Of a DNA stretch of 64,000 nucleotides, positions 51,673-62,504 are shown one piece after another. Position numbers and translations under genes: made by a program. The DNA comes from Floccularia luteovirens. Taxonomy: Eukaryota; Basidiomycota; Agaricomycetes; Agaricales; Squamanitaceae. Numbering within the stretch: position 1 is the first letter of the stretch; each line of letters starts with the position of its first letter. The notes under the pieces are model-generated. The model saw nothing but the letters and a program-made list of their open reading frames with translations, was not told the DNA's origin and searched no databases. Location: contig VSJF01000013.1 in the NCBI GenBank assembly GCA_009739215.1, forward strand, positions 248,001 through 312,000, written 5' to 3'.

Positions 51673-54600
51673 ATGCTGATAAACATGAGGTTTATCCTCA
51701 CCCTGTTGGGTTTCGCGAGCCCACAGATTCCCATCCAGAACCCATTACAGCCTATAGTAGGTGGTATGGCCAACCAATCTGAGTTCGCGTTCAAGGAGGG
51801 TTCGAACATTTTCTCGCCTAAAGATCTGGTACACCTACCTTCTTGCGCTTATTCCCTAATCTCCGTTGATCAGTCACATAGATCGAATTAGGCCGTCCAG
51901 GTGATATAGTAGCGAACGATGCTGGGGATTTTGGTATAGTCTCCTTCAGCAAGTTCTCCTTTGAAGACCAAGTGTGAGTACTCACCTAACTGTTCACTGC
52001 TGGTTACTGGGCTCAATGAATGATATTGTCCAGAAACAAAAAGTCTATCTTCGTCGTTTCGCTTGAATCCGACGTGGAACCTCTTCAGATTCCTGTTCGT
52101 TTTTGTTTGTTATTGAACTTTATATTGTTTACTAACAATATATCAGCTCGAAAAGGGAGGCGAAACATTTTGGCTCGATACTGGTGTAATTGGACATGCT
52201 GTGGAAGGAAATAACGGATTGGATATATATGCCATTTATATTTCATGGGCGTCAAATCAACTTACTACGTCCGGTACCCCAGTCAAGATTGGTGAATTAC
52301 CATCCAAGTCTGCGACTAATTTCCGCTACAACATACTGTCCCATCACCTTGTTTTCTCTGACTACGTCTATGAAGATGGGAACTTGACCTCCGTCAAAGA
52401 ACAGGATGAAGCTTGGGAGTCCCGTGGCAACTCTGCATTTGTTTACGATAAAACTTATGAACGACATTGGGATACCTGGCGTGGACCGAAACGATCTCAG
52501 TTGTTCAGCGTTATTTTGCGGAGAGACCCCAACCACAACTGGACCCTCGGTAAAGACTTCAGCAACCCTCTCAAGGGAACCGGTCACGTAAGTTTATAAA
52601 ATTTTTGCTCTTATGTATCAATAGATCACTCAATGACTCTCCTTATAGCATTGTCCGGTTGAACCTTTCGGTGGTGCAGAGGATTACTCCGTTTCGTCTA
52701 CTCATATCGCTTATACAACTATCGATCCCAAGGTTGATGATGCTTGGCACACGAGACAAAACGTGAGGACTTGTTTTATGTACTACTTCCCATAGATCTG
52801 ACGCCATATAGATTTATATTGTTGACATTGAAGGCAAAGACAGTCCTAGAGAGCTCACTTCAGGAAAGCAAGGCGCAACCCACAACCCCGTATTCAGCAC
52901 CAATGGCCGGAAGGTTGCATGGCTGGAACTTGACGAGGAAGGTTATGAAGCTGACCGGTACGAATTTTTTTATCGTGCCTCCTTAGCAGAGGGCTGAGAT
53001 CGGTTTTGTTTAGAGCCAAGATTGTTATTTACGATCTAGAAAAAGACGTAAGATTTACGGTGACACAAGAATGGGACAGGTCTCCTAGTGCGCTCTCTGT
53101 GCGTCTCTGCGCATAACGTTAGTTTCTTTTCATCTCACGCTTCTTTTCAGTTTTCGAAAGATGATAGCTTCTTGTACATCACCGTTGGAGACATTGCTAG
53201 AGTTAAGATCTTCGCTCTCCCAGTTGCCCCAACACCAAGCGAGTCCACAACACACCCTAAGTTGGATAGGAAGTACACTACGCCAGTGCCTATATCCAAT
53301 TCTGGAGCTGTATCTGGTGTTCAGCCTCTGTCGAACCATCGGGTCGTATTCTCAAGATCCTCGTTTACATCACCAAATGACGTCTATATCATGCATGGAC
53401 TGAAAGATTTCCAAGATGCATTATTGCAGGGATCCTCCTCTGCAGTGCAACGAGTCAATACCAAGAAGTTGACGCGGTTCAGTGAAGATTCTCTAAGAGG
53501 GAAAGAATTAGATGCAGGAGAGGAGTTCTGGTTCAAGGGGGCTAATGACAAGGACATCCAAGGGTGGACATTCAAGCCACCAGGCTGGAAGGCCGGAGAG
53601 AAAAAGAAATGGCCGGTTGCCCTTCTTATTCATGGTGGTGAGAGGCTTGAGTGCGTGGACGCAAATCAAATGAATGACACCTCTTTCTAGGTCCACAGGG
53701 TGCATGGGAGGACCAATGGTCTACCCGCTGGAATCCAAATGGTATATATCGGTTACATCGCTCTTATTTGTATCCTGTTACTGATTGTCTCGGTCTCCTA
53801 GTCTTTTCTCAGCATGGATATTTCGTTGTCTTGATCAATCCGACAGGCAGTACATCATTTGGTCAAGGTATGCAATGAAGATCCTTATGGTATGAATGTA
53901 CACTGAATTGACAAAATAATATCTTATAGAACTTACCGATGCAATTCAGAAAGATTGGGGTGGTAAACCATTTGTCGATATGGTCAAAGGTTGGAAATAC
54001 ATCTTGAACAAGTATGAAGAGGTAGTGGCAAACATTTATAACATATTACCCCGGCTAATACATATCGTGAAAGATCGATACGGATAGAGCAGTCGCTGCC
54101 GGTGCAAGTTACGGTGGATATGCTATCAAGTATGCACATTCCGATAAATGAGGTTGAATTTTGTTGATGTTTTCGTAGCTGGATACAAGGGCATCCAGAA
54201 TTCGACTTCGGCTTTAAGGTGATTCTGTGATCCATTTGATGGTAATATCATACTAACCGTTCTCCGCAGGCGCTTGTATGCCATGATGGGGTAATATTAA
54301 TTCACAGCAACCATTGAATCAAACTTAAACGTAAACATCGTAGGTTTTCGACACGAAATATGATGCATACTCCACGGATGAACTTTTCTTTGTAAGCGTT
54401 TCCTTTAATAATTTCGAGCGACTCCTGATGCATACTCAAATATCAGGCTAACCATGAATGGGGTGGCAGGTTTGCACGTTTCTATTTCATGTGCTTGCTA
54501 GGTACTGAGAAACATTAATTATTCCAGACCTTGGGAACCAGAAGCCAGGAAAGTTATGGAGCAATTCAATCCAGCAAACTTCGTTGACAGATGGTCGACC

Positions 54601-54904
54601 CCACAACTTGTAATTCATGGAAGTAAGGATTACCGCTTACCTGAAACAGGTGGCATTGGTGTTTTCCATGCATTGCAACAGTAGGTCCATCGATGGGTAG
54701 TGAGACGTAACACTAACCACAATCTAGGCTCGGTGTTCCGAGCAGACTGGTCATATTCCCTGACGAGAATCATTGGGTCCTGAAACATGGAAATAGGTAC
54801 GGTACTTGGCAATATTTCTTATACAATGCCTTACGTTCTTCCGTTTCAGTCTGAAGTGGCATTATGAAGTCCTCAGATGGTTCCATATTTATACTGCTAA
54901 GTGA
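51673..54904 (+). CDS. Secreted S9 serine peptidase, dipeptidyl-peptidase V type
   Basis: Prolyl-oligopeptidase-family enzyme that removes N-terminal dipeptides from oligopeptides, usually secreted. A hydrophobic start ([15 protein letters not shown] at 51673 or 51685) could be a signal peptide but is short, so an upstream exon is possible. Beta-propeller segments follow ([71 protein letters not shown]). The alpha/beta-hydrolase domain begins at [20 protein letters not shown]. Catalytic Ser lies in GASYGGYA, Asp in HGSKDYRLP and His in [11 protein letters not shown]. At least a dozen short introns are needed, all kept in frame, ending at FIYTAK. All catalytic residues are intact. Confidence 0.92.
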
Positions 54905-55728
54905 GGATAGGCTGTTCGAGTAGGTAATTGAAAAATGAATTAAAAATGTATGGACAAATGCATGTATGTAGGACGCAGTTTGATTATGTATGGAGTTAAC
55001 CTTCGGTGCACGGACCATGATTGGTAATCTAAAATGTGTTGACCTGCCCTGAAGCTGCCCTTTATAACTGATTGAAGTGGGTATTGATTTTCTTCGGAGC
55101 TTACTCCCCAACCACCAAGGTCCATTTGGATCTGTGTATGTCCCACCATCTATTTGGCGTTCCTTCCGTTTAACTAACGACTTGTTTGATAGTGCCAGAT
55201 ATTTTGTGATCATGTCGAAGTCGCAGGAAGTCGATTATTCGAATGGTTTATTGTCGGGACCCTCTGGTGGTTGAATGTGTGTTACTTTCTATTTTTTATT
55301 TCGTCCGTCTCATTCTTAACTATACCTGCAACAGTGAGAAATCAGAAATCGAGAACATCCGGTCGTATAGGACAGCGTCAACTCGAAGAAATATTTTACA
55401 CTTGAACGTCAAGTTGTATGGATTTTACGAAACCAAATTTAGGCTCTCTATGCAAATCTTTTTTGTGTGGAAAGCAGTTTAAAGTTCAGAGTTCAATGAA
55501 AGTTGTTACTCTGGTACGATGTCCGGTGTCGTGGACAACGTTGCGAACGCCATTGGCGTGTGGATCCGGGGGATTAGATTAGTCGATTTAATCCGTCGTC
55601 CAAATTTACAAAATTAAATAACCCAGGTCATCTCTCCGACTATGTGGATTGTATTGTTTACAGTTTATGTAGTCGACTACAACCGATGTCAATATAGTAG
55701 GTTGTAGAGCAATTTGAGGGAGTAAGAA
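54905..55728. other. Intergenic region S9 peptidase / TRP4
   Basis: About 820 bp between convergent genes. A minus-strand open frame of 147 codons (54770-55213) overlaps the peptidase 3' end, lacks a recognised family and was not accepted. No other signal. Confidence 0.5.
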
Positions 55729-56910
55729 TCACGAAGAAGCCTTCAATGCCTCTGCTGCTTTCCGCCCAGCCTCTTTGAATGTTTCCAAAGCTTGCCATGC
55801 CTTACCCGAAGTAATGCTTTCTCGTGCCATTGCTGCACCTTGTATGTAGTCCTTTGCCAACCCAGCAATGACAAGTAATGCGGCTGCGTTTATGACAACA
55901 AAATCTAACACCGGAACCAAATTTTCAGGGATCTGTGCCCCAGAGTTCAGAAGTGCTTTGAACGTTTCCGCATTTTCCTTTGGACTTCCACCAGCGACAG
56001 ATGTCAACGGGTGCACAGGCACTCCAAAGTCTCGTGGATGCAGGATCTTTTCTGTGACTTTGTCCCCACTCAACTCCCAAGCCCACGTTGAACCAGCACA
56101 GCTGATCTCATCCAATCCCTCGAATCCACAGACAACCAAAGCGCGCTCGACGCCGCCTTCGCCCAAAGACTTGGCAAAAGTTGACCCAATCTCACGCTCT
56201 GCAACTCCAAGGACCATTCCTTGTGGCCGAGCAGGGTTGATCAATGGGCCTAAAACATTGAACATTGTGCGGAAGGGTAAAGCTTTGCGGTATGGTGAAA
56301 TTTGTGCCAAAGCTGGATGATATTGTGGTGCTAGGATGAAGGTGAACGGTACGCGCTTTATGGGCATTGGCGTTCCCGGGGTAGGGGCGGTAAATAGACA
56401 GTCTAAGGACTCCAAAAGATCGGCGGAGCCTGAGGACGAAGTCGAAGCTCGACTTCCATGCTAATTCATTGCAATTCGATGTTTATCAAAATCAGAATGA
56501 TTGACTGATTAGATATAAATGTAGGTGCTTACTTTGACCACTCGGGCACCTGCACCTGCAGCAACGATAGCTGCAGTGGTACTCACATTGAATAAGTTAT
56601 ATCCGTCGCCCCCGGTTCCTACAATGTCGACGATAAAGTCTCCTTCAGTATCCTGTACAGCAGCTTTGAGAGCTTTTTCTCGGAGAACCGCTGCAGCTGC
56701 AGCTAGAGATTCTGGACGTCTTTCTACACGATGGAGATGCAGGGCTGTAAGAAAAGCGCCGATTTGTGCAGGGTGAAGTGCATCCGGGGTGAAGAGATGG
56801 TGGAGAGCTTGCTTCAGATCGTCTGGTCCAAAATATTCAGGGGTTTGTACAAGCTTGTTCAGCAATGGCTTGAACGAGTGTGTATCGTAAGTCACTGTTG
56901 TGTCTGACAT
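55729..56910 (-). CDS. TRP4: Anthranilate phosphoribosyltransferase
   Basis: Second step of tryptophan synthesis: anthranilate plus PRPP to phosphoribosyl-anthranilate, in the cytosol. Two exons (56533-56910 and 55729-56460, intron 56461-56532) give 369 residues in phase 0. An N-terminal helical domain (PAQIGAFLTALHLHRVERRP) precedes the PRPP loop VGTGGDGYNLFNVST (GTGGDG at 98-103), then KHGSRASTSSSGSADLLE across the splice, APQYHPALAQISPYRKAL and the FRTMFNVLGPLINPARP block. The C-terminus is LEIFKEAGRKAAE-like and ends in ALKASS. All expected substrate motifs are present. The usual KHGNR is KHGSR here, a mild change. A TGAGTCA site lies 107 bases upstream of the start. Confidence 0.96.
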
Positions 56911-57618
56911 TGGATGGTAAGCAATGTTCAGGCTTTACTGCTGGAGAGGTTCTTTTTAAAGGTATTCATTTCAGGAATATATACCTAGTACCTTTGTTGT
57001 GGGAAACAAATTCTACTGAGTCATCGGCTTTACTGTGGGCGCGATGGAGGGCATCGATTGCAATTGAGACAAGATCGCGACCGGTAAATTATCAATATCT
57101 CGCCTACATTCGCGCTTCAGCGCTCAAGCACTCGCTGTTATCTAAAATTTATAAAGATGTCGCATTACTTGTCACGTTGACAGGGTGTCGTAAAGATCAG
57201 TCGCCTGCCGAGAATGATATTCCTTCCAGAAATACTCAAGTTGTCACCTATATTCATCATTTCCAGATATCACATCACTCAGAGACGTAGCGATGAAGCT
57301 GGAACGTTGCACTGCAGTTAGGTAGATAATTAACCAAGATCCATTGCCGTAGGATCAAGCCTGCTCTGATGCTTCGGAATTAGCATAGCTATTAACAGTA
57401 CCTGATCTTGATGTTGCTCTGCTTGTGTTTCGATTTCGCTATGAAAACGGGGGATGAGGCAAGCAGTACATTACTAGGAGGAGAACCGATGAGTATCAAC
57501 TGGCAAGATGTAGCTTCGAAATGATGAACATAAATTTATCAGAGATAAAAAGGCAACTGAAAAACTGGAACACCTCGAATGAGTCCACAATGGGATTTGA
57601 AAGCGTTGGGTCGTGCTC
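56911..57618. other. Intergenic region between HIS1 and TRP4
   Basis: About 710 bp separate the HIS1 stop from the TRP4 start (both minus). It holds the TRP4 promoter, including the Gcn4-type site at 57017-57023. No ORF here is supported. Confidence 0.55.
57017..57023. promoter_or_regulatory. Gcn4/Cpc1-type site TGAGTCA upstream of TRP4
   Basis: A perfect TGA(C/G)TCA heptamer about 107 bases upstream of the TRP4 start codon. In ascomycetes this element mediates general amino-acid control through Gcn4/Cpc1 bZIP factors. Its position and the target gene make a functional role likely, although single heptamers also occur by chance. Confidence 0.6.
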
Positions 57619-58843
57619 TAGACTCTACAATTATCCAAATTAAATACGAGAATGTCCTCGGCCCCGATCCTCATCAGTTCGTCCATGACCTGAGCTATTC
57701 TGCTCTTCTCTACCATACTGCTGACGGCTACCCAACTTTCGTCTTCTAGAGGACTTATTGTAGGCGCCCTCCTTCCCGGAGTAATAGCTGCTGCAACGGT
57801 TATTTTATCGCGGAGGATATTGTACTGGCAAACGACGTATTTTCCTGCCGCAATAACTCCCCTTATGCGACTCGTGATAAGATCTATGAGGGGTGTGAGG
57901 TGGGGACGTTTAGGGATGCTAGATTTGATCAAGACGGCTTCAGTTTCTAGAACAGTGGCAATTGCATGCAATCCTGATGCCCGCATAGTATCCCCAGACT
58001 CTAAATTTTGTCCGTGAGAGCACGAGCGCGGATTTTGGCGATTCACTCACCAACGAGATCCACTATGATTCGAGAATGGTTAGTATAAAAAGGGACTTCC
58101 ACCTAAGACGAAGCACTTGCCGATTCCATCTGCGAGTCCAAGAGCGCAGGCAGCCTCTACACTCCCTCCAACATACTCAATTTGCGTCTTCCTTTCATCC
58201 GATAGTTGTAACCTGGTATCTATCTCTCCAAAGTATTTTCCTGCAAGCACTTCGAAACTTGTAACAACCCGCTTGCCAGCCAAATCATCCACAGTTCTGA
58301 TCGAGCTCTCTTCGGGAACTTGAACCTGGAGAGCAGCATTTCCCAAATCCCAAGTCTGAGTTCTTCCGTAACTAAATTCTCCATCTCTGCTTCTAGTATA
58401 ACGTCATGTCCGGTGATACCTAAATCGACATTTCCTTTGCCCACGAATGAGGGTATATCGGATGCTGGTAGGAATACCCTTGGAATTTTTGAACATCAAA
58501 TACTTGGTAGAGCTGTGGGAAACATACAAAGCGATGTGGTGATTTAAAACGACACAGACGTCTAGCCTGTTGTGTTTACGGAATTGTATGTCAGCACCTA
58601 TTTTGCCAATTAAACAACTGCCAGAGTGAATATAAACTAGTTTTACCAGATAGTAGCGCAAGGCATTTTTCATGCAGCCTTCCTGCAATGTGCCGCTTAG
58701 ATCTAACACACTTTATCAAAAAGTTTAGAATCCAGGCTACCTTTTTTAGGAATCGCAAACAACTAGCCGTCCTTCAAGAGAACCTAAGTCTGCGCAACGT
58801 TAAGTCAGCAGCATCTGTAGACGGTTCGTGAATACATACGCAT
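57619..58843 (-). CDS. HIS1: ATP phosphoribosyltransferase, reading frame interrupted as given
   Basis: First step of histidine synthesis: ATP plus PRPP. Motifs in order: LFAIPKKG, RLHEKCLALLSG, ADIQFRKHNRLDV, VFLPASDIPSFVGKG, NVDLGITGHDVI, LQVQVPEESS, LAGKRVVTSFEVLAGKYF, YVGGSVEAACALGLADGI, VDLVESGDTMRASG and the C-terminal regulatory domain, ending in LDNCRV. A 12-nt exon (58051-58062) is preceded by a GC-AG intron (58063-58120). Two problems stand out. Between TEELRLG and LGNAALQVQVP the frame shifts at a GGG run (complement of 58349-58351). Also, before LFAIPKKG the expected SLEGRL lies in another frame, next to an in-frame TAG. The ATG at 58843 with a weak donor could bypass the second problem but not the first. 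The gene is either a sequence with indel errors or a decayed copy. Confidence 0.88.
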
Positions 58844-59370
58844 ATCCTTTGGCCTTGATGGACTATTGTTGGCAGTTCATACGATAGATAAGATGGGGAC
58901 TCAGAACGATCATTGTGAGAAATTTGCATGTCAGGTGTATTGTGGCTGTGTTAACTATCTTCCGTGGCCATCAACCCAGTCTCAACTCTATATTAGACCA
59001 TTACAGTAGGTCCCTTGACACCGTAATGCACAACATGGCACGTAACAGTTACTTGACTATTAGGTAAGATGGCGTTGTCATTGATTGAATACAAGCATAA
59101 TTTAGGCTTCTCAGGTCATATATATCAGCGGGAAGCTTCTTCAACTTTGCTAAGAGACGCACCACAAGGCTTATTGTGCCACAACGCTGAATTTATATAC
59201 CGCGTTATTGGCTTGTGTACGCTGCTCATTCATATCAATTTGGGGAGAATCCTCGATGGCCGTCAAGTTGTCGAATACATTCCGTCGACGTTCAATGCTT
59301 CAGCCTATGTTTCTTTGACACTGGACCATCCATTTCTCCATCATCAGGATCTCAAGCTTCCCTACCGGTA
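58844..59370. other. Divergent region HIS1 / tandem paralog A
   Basis: About 530 bp between outward-facing genes. No perfect TGA(C/G)TCA was found; TTGACTA near 59055 is only partial. The part around 59105-59165 resembles the region upstream of paralog B (around 60955-61005): both carry CTCAGG followed by CATA, then a GAAGAAGG- or GAAGCTTC-like stretch and CTTTGCT or CTTCGCT. This suggests the promoter was duplicated with the gene. Confidence 0.45.
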
Positions 59371-60607
59371 ATGCCAAACTTTATGGATGGTCTGTCACCC
59401 GAGCCCATATGCACAATCGATAAGCCAAAACCAGAATCTATTCCTGAAGTTGATAGGATCGAGCTCAAGGACTTACGTTACGTTGGTTCCTATAACTGGG
59501 TTGATGAGAAGACACCCACTATCATAGTTCCTGGTGTGTTCAGGACATTATCTATTCCTAAGTGATATTGAATGGCCCTCAGGTTCTCCTCCAGAGTGGC
59601 AAAATCGACCCACTCCATACAATGTACCACCGGACACAGGTTTTTTCTTTCTTGACCAAAATGGATATCGCATGCCAAATCAGGTTCTTCTACCCCTCAT
59701 TACAGCAGTTGAGACAATGACTAGTGACGGTGGAAGTCCTCCTTTTGACTGGAGCTCGGTCGATTTCGTCACAGACAGAGGGAACTTTAGGAAGTTGCTA
59801 CGGTACATCTGGGGCGAGAATATGAGAGACTTTAGGATCGATATGCAACTAGCCGGCAAGAAGACTATCCTCTTCAACCACTGGTCTGAGAAAACCTGGC
59901 AAGCTTTGTCTGGACGAACCTATGGACTCAACTTTGAGCGGGCTTCTACGGAACCCGCACCAGGTTGTGGAGGCTCGACAGGTCATTATCGCATTGTGAA
60001 TTATGTATGTAGATGATGCAACAACTGCTAGTATGCAAGGCTAAACTTAACAATAGGATTATCACGGATTAAAAATGGTTGTTCGATCTGAAATCAATGC
60101 ATGCACCCCAAGACCAAAGAAAAGATCGTCAATCGCTAGTGTGATCATCCCATCTGGTACTACACCACCACTCTCCCCGACTTCAGACAAGGCAAGCAGC
60201 AGCTATCAAAGTGGTCAAAGGTGGATCCCAAATTCCTCAAAGTGCAACTATCGAAGTGAATACCAGGTCTGATCACCAGAAAATAAACTTTAACTGGAAA
60301 GAGCAGTACGAACAACAATTCTTCTCGCAAACGACTCATCACTATCTCGCTGTCCATAAACGTGGCAGATTCACGGCCGTTCAGAAACGGAAACTTACCT
60401 CCACGGAGTTCGAGGCAATAAATAAGGAAATGCAAGCCTCATCTCAAGGGACTGAGAGCCATTTTGGATATAATCAAGAGTGCGGTAATTGAGCATGGCC
60501 AGTCTGGGAGACTGAGTTTGGTGTGTGTGAATGGGACTCTGAAGATGTATCACAGGGAGAGTCGGGACAGCTGTTTGCCCGATTCGACGATGAAGGTGTT
60601 CGATTGA
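59371..60607 (+). pseudogene. Tandem paralog A, fungal protein of unknown function, frame-shifted
   Basis: Paralog of the gene at 61255. Exons 59371-59533 and 59583-60004 read cleanly: DLRYVGSYNWVDEKTPTIIV, FLDQNGYRMPNQVLLPL, SPPFDWSSVDFVTDRGNFRK and FRIDMQLAGKKTILFNHW. After the intron ending at 60056 the third exon begins DYHGLKMVVRSEINAC, but relative to paralog B it changes frame twice. The first shift lies within 60191-60206 (before VVKGGSQIPQS) and the second within 60431-60450 (before ILDIIKSAVIEHGQSG), before matching the end of B at MKVFD (60607). Each shift is a net +1. As given, the protein would end early. A recently decayed duplicate is the simplest reading; assembly indels are the alternative. 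The start at 59371 is tentative. Confidence 0.75.
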
Positions 60608-61254
60608 GCGTGGGGATATTTGTGTGTATCAATATCTTGAGGTGCATGATTTAGAGGACTAATTTGAAAAACTTTTTTTCCAAGGATGAGTTCCATACTC
60701 TAGAGAATATCAAAACCACGTTTTTTGAACAGATTTAGTCTGTTGTACTCGTTCTTGTTCAATTTATGCTTCAATGGAAAGGGCCAATGGTTCCACATCT
60801 TTATTCCACACGCAATAATGTTTCTAATTTCAAATGTCAGAAACCCTGTTGTTCTTCTTGACAAAGATCCGTGATGAGGTGTCCATAATACAGTGTCCTA
60901 AGTCATAGGTTTGAGGATGAACCTGACATTGTCAGCTGATTGGCTATGGCGATGCTGAGACTCTCAGGCCATAGGAAGAAGGCACTCTTCGACTTCGCTG
61001 AGACCTGCTTTTTGATTGCGCCACACTTGAGTACGCCACACTTACTTAGTACGTCACGGCTCTAAGCTCTTCTTATATTATTTACTTGACATGCCTACAC
61101 ATCTTGTTTCTGCTCACAACAAGTACAATGCCCCCCAAGTCTCCTCACTCGACCCCCCGTTTTCAGTCTCGCTTCCTCTGCGTCCAACGCTCGGTCTTCC
61201 TTCTCCTTGACACCTCGGAATGAAGCCACGAAGTTACCACCACCCCGAGAAATC
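60608..61254. other. Region between tandem paralogs A and B
   Basis: About 650 bp holding the 3' UTR of A and the promoter of B. An ATG at 61130 opens a short frame (MPPKSPHSTPRF) that stops before the conserved domain and cannot be spliced to it by a normal-length intron, so the true N-terminus of B is open. Confidence 0.45.
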
Positions 61255-62504
61255 ATGGACGGCTTAGTACCAGATCCTATACGGATCTTCGACAAGCCGA
61301 AACCTGAGGTAGACCGTCGCATTGACAAGATAGAGCCGAAAAACCTTGCATACATTGGTTCCTACAATTGGCTTAATGAAAAGACACCCTCTATCATAGT
61401 CCCTGGTCTGTTGAAACCTTTGTCGTATTCTTGTTTACTGTCTCATAACCTCTTATAGGATCACCTCCAGAGTGGCAGGATAGGCCCTTGCCATATACCG
61501 TGCAACCCGACCAAGGTGTTTTCTTTGTCGACCAGAATGGACATCGTTTTCCAGATTATGTCCTTTTGCCCCTCATTACAGCGGTCGATACAAAGACAAG
61601 TGATGATGGAAGTCCTCCGTTTGATTGGTCCTCTGTTGATTTTGTCACGGACCGAAACAACCTTAGAAAACTGCTGCGATGGGTTGGGGGCGAGAAAGCA
61701 GAAAGAGAATTTAGGATTGACATGCAACTGGCAGGCAAGAAAACTATCCTCCTTAATCGTTGGTCGGACCAGACGCAAGAAATAATGCCCGGGAATACAT
61801 ATGGGTTCAATTTTGAGAAGGCTTCCACAGTACCTGCGTCAGGTTGCAAATCTTCTACTGGTCACCATCGTATTATCAATTATGTAATGCAGCCTATGAT
61901 TACTGTTAGTATCAAAGGGCTGATTTGGTTATAGGACCTTGGTGGGTTAAATATGGTTGTTCGATTTGAAGTCGATGCATGCATACCTCAAGTATCCAAG
62001 CAAAGGAAATCGGCAGATATTGACGATATTGTAACAACTCTTTCCGAATTGTCACTACCCCCAACGACAACGAGTGAAAGCAGTGCATCAGACAAGTCTG
62101 CTATTACTGTGATCAAGGGAGGCTCACAAATTCCCCAAAGCGCCATCATCGAAATGACTACGAGGGCAGAATGGCGTGTGGAAAGTTTCGACTGGACGGA
62201 GCAGTATCCACAATTATTCTTATCCCAGACACCTCATCACTACCTCGCTGCTCACAAATATGGCAGATTCAGCGAGGTTTACAAACGAAAACTTGACTCT
62301 CCAGAGCTTCAGGCAATAAACCGAAATATGCAGCCTAGCATAAAGAAAATGAAAGCTGTTTTGGATGTAATTAAAAGCATTGTCATCGAGCATGGCGAAT
62401 CCGGACGATTGAGTTTGGTGTATGCGAATAGGTCAATGAAGCTATACCAAAGGAAGAGTCAGGCCAATTTTTTGCCTAATGCCACGATGAAACTTTTTGA
62501 TTGA
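61255..62504 (+). CDS. Tandem paralog B, fungal protein of unknown function (intact)
   Basis: Three exons (61255-61405, 61459-61883, 61935-62504) join in phase to 381 residues from MDGLVPDPIRIFDKPKPE. Conserved blocks are LAYIGSYNWLNEKTPSIIVP, SPPEWQDRPLPYTVQPDQG, FFVDQNGHRFPDYVLLPLIT, SPPFDWSSVDFVTDRNNLRK and FRIDMQLAGKKTILLNRW. The C-terminal part has MVVRFEVDACIPQ, a Ser/Thr linker, GGSQIPQSAIIEMTTRAEW, PHHYLAAHKYGRF and VIEHGESGRLSLVY. Such proteins are often named geranylgeranyl pyrophosphate synthetase in fungal databases, but no DDxxD motif of prenyl transferases is present, so that name should not be used. No signal peptide or membrane segment is seen. The N-terminus may be longer. 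Confidence 0.85.

Noticed and set aside
54770..55213. Minus-strand ORF of 147 codons overlapping the S9 peptidase end
   Set aside because: It overlaps conserved coding sequence that includes the catalytic His region on the other strand, and shows no family signal.
61255..62504. Annotation of the tandem paralogs as geranylgeranyl pyrophosphate synthetase
   Set aside because: No aspartate-rich DDxxD motifs and no prenyltransferase blocks are present; the name appears to be a propagated error.
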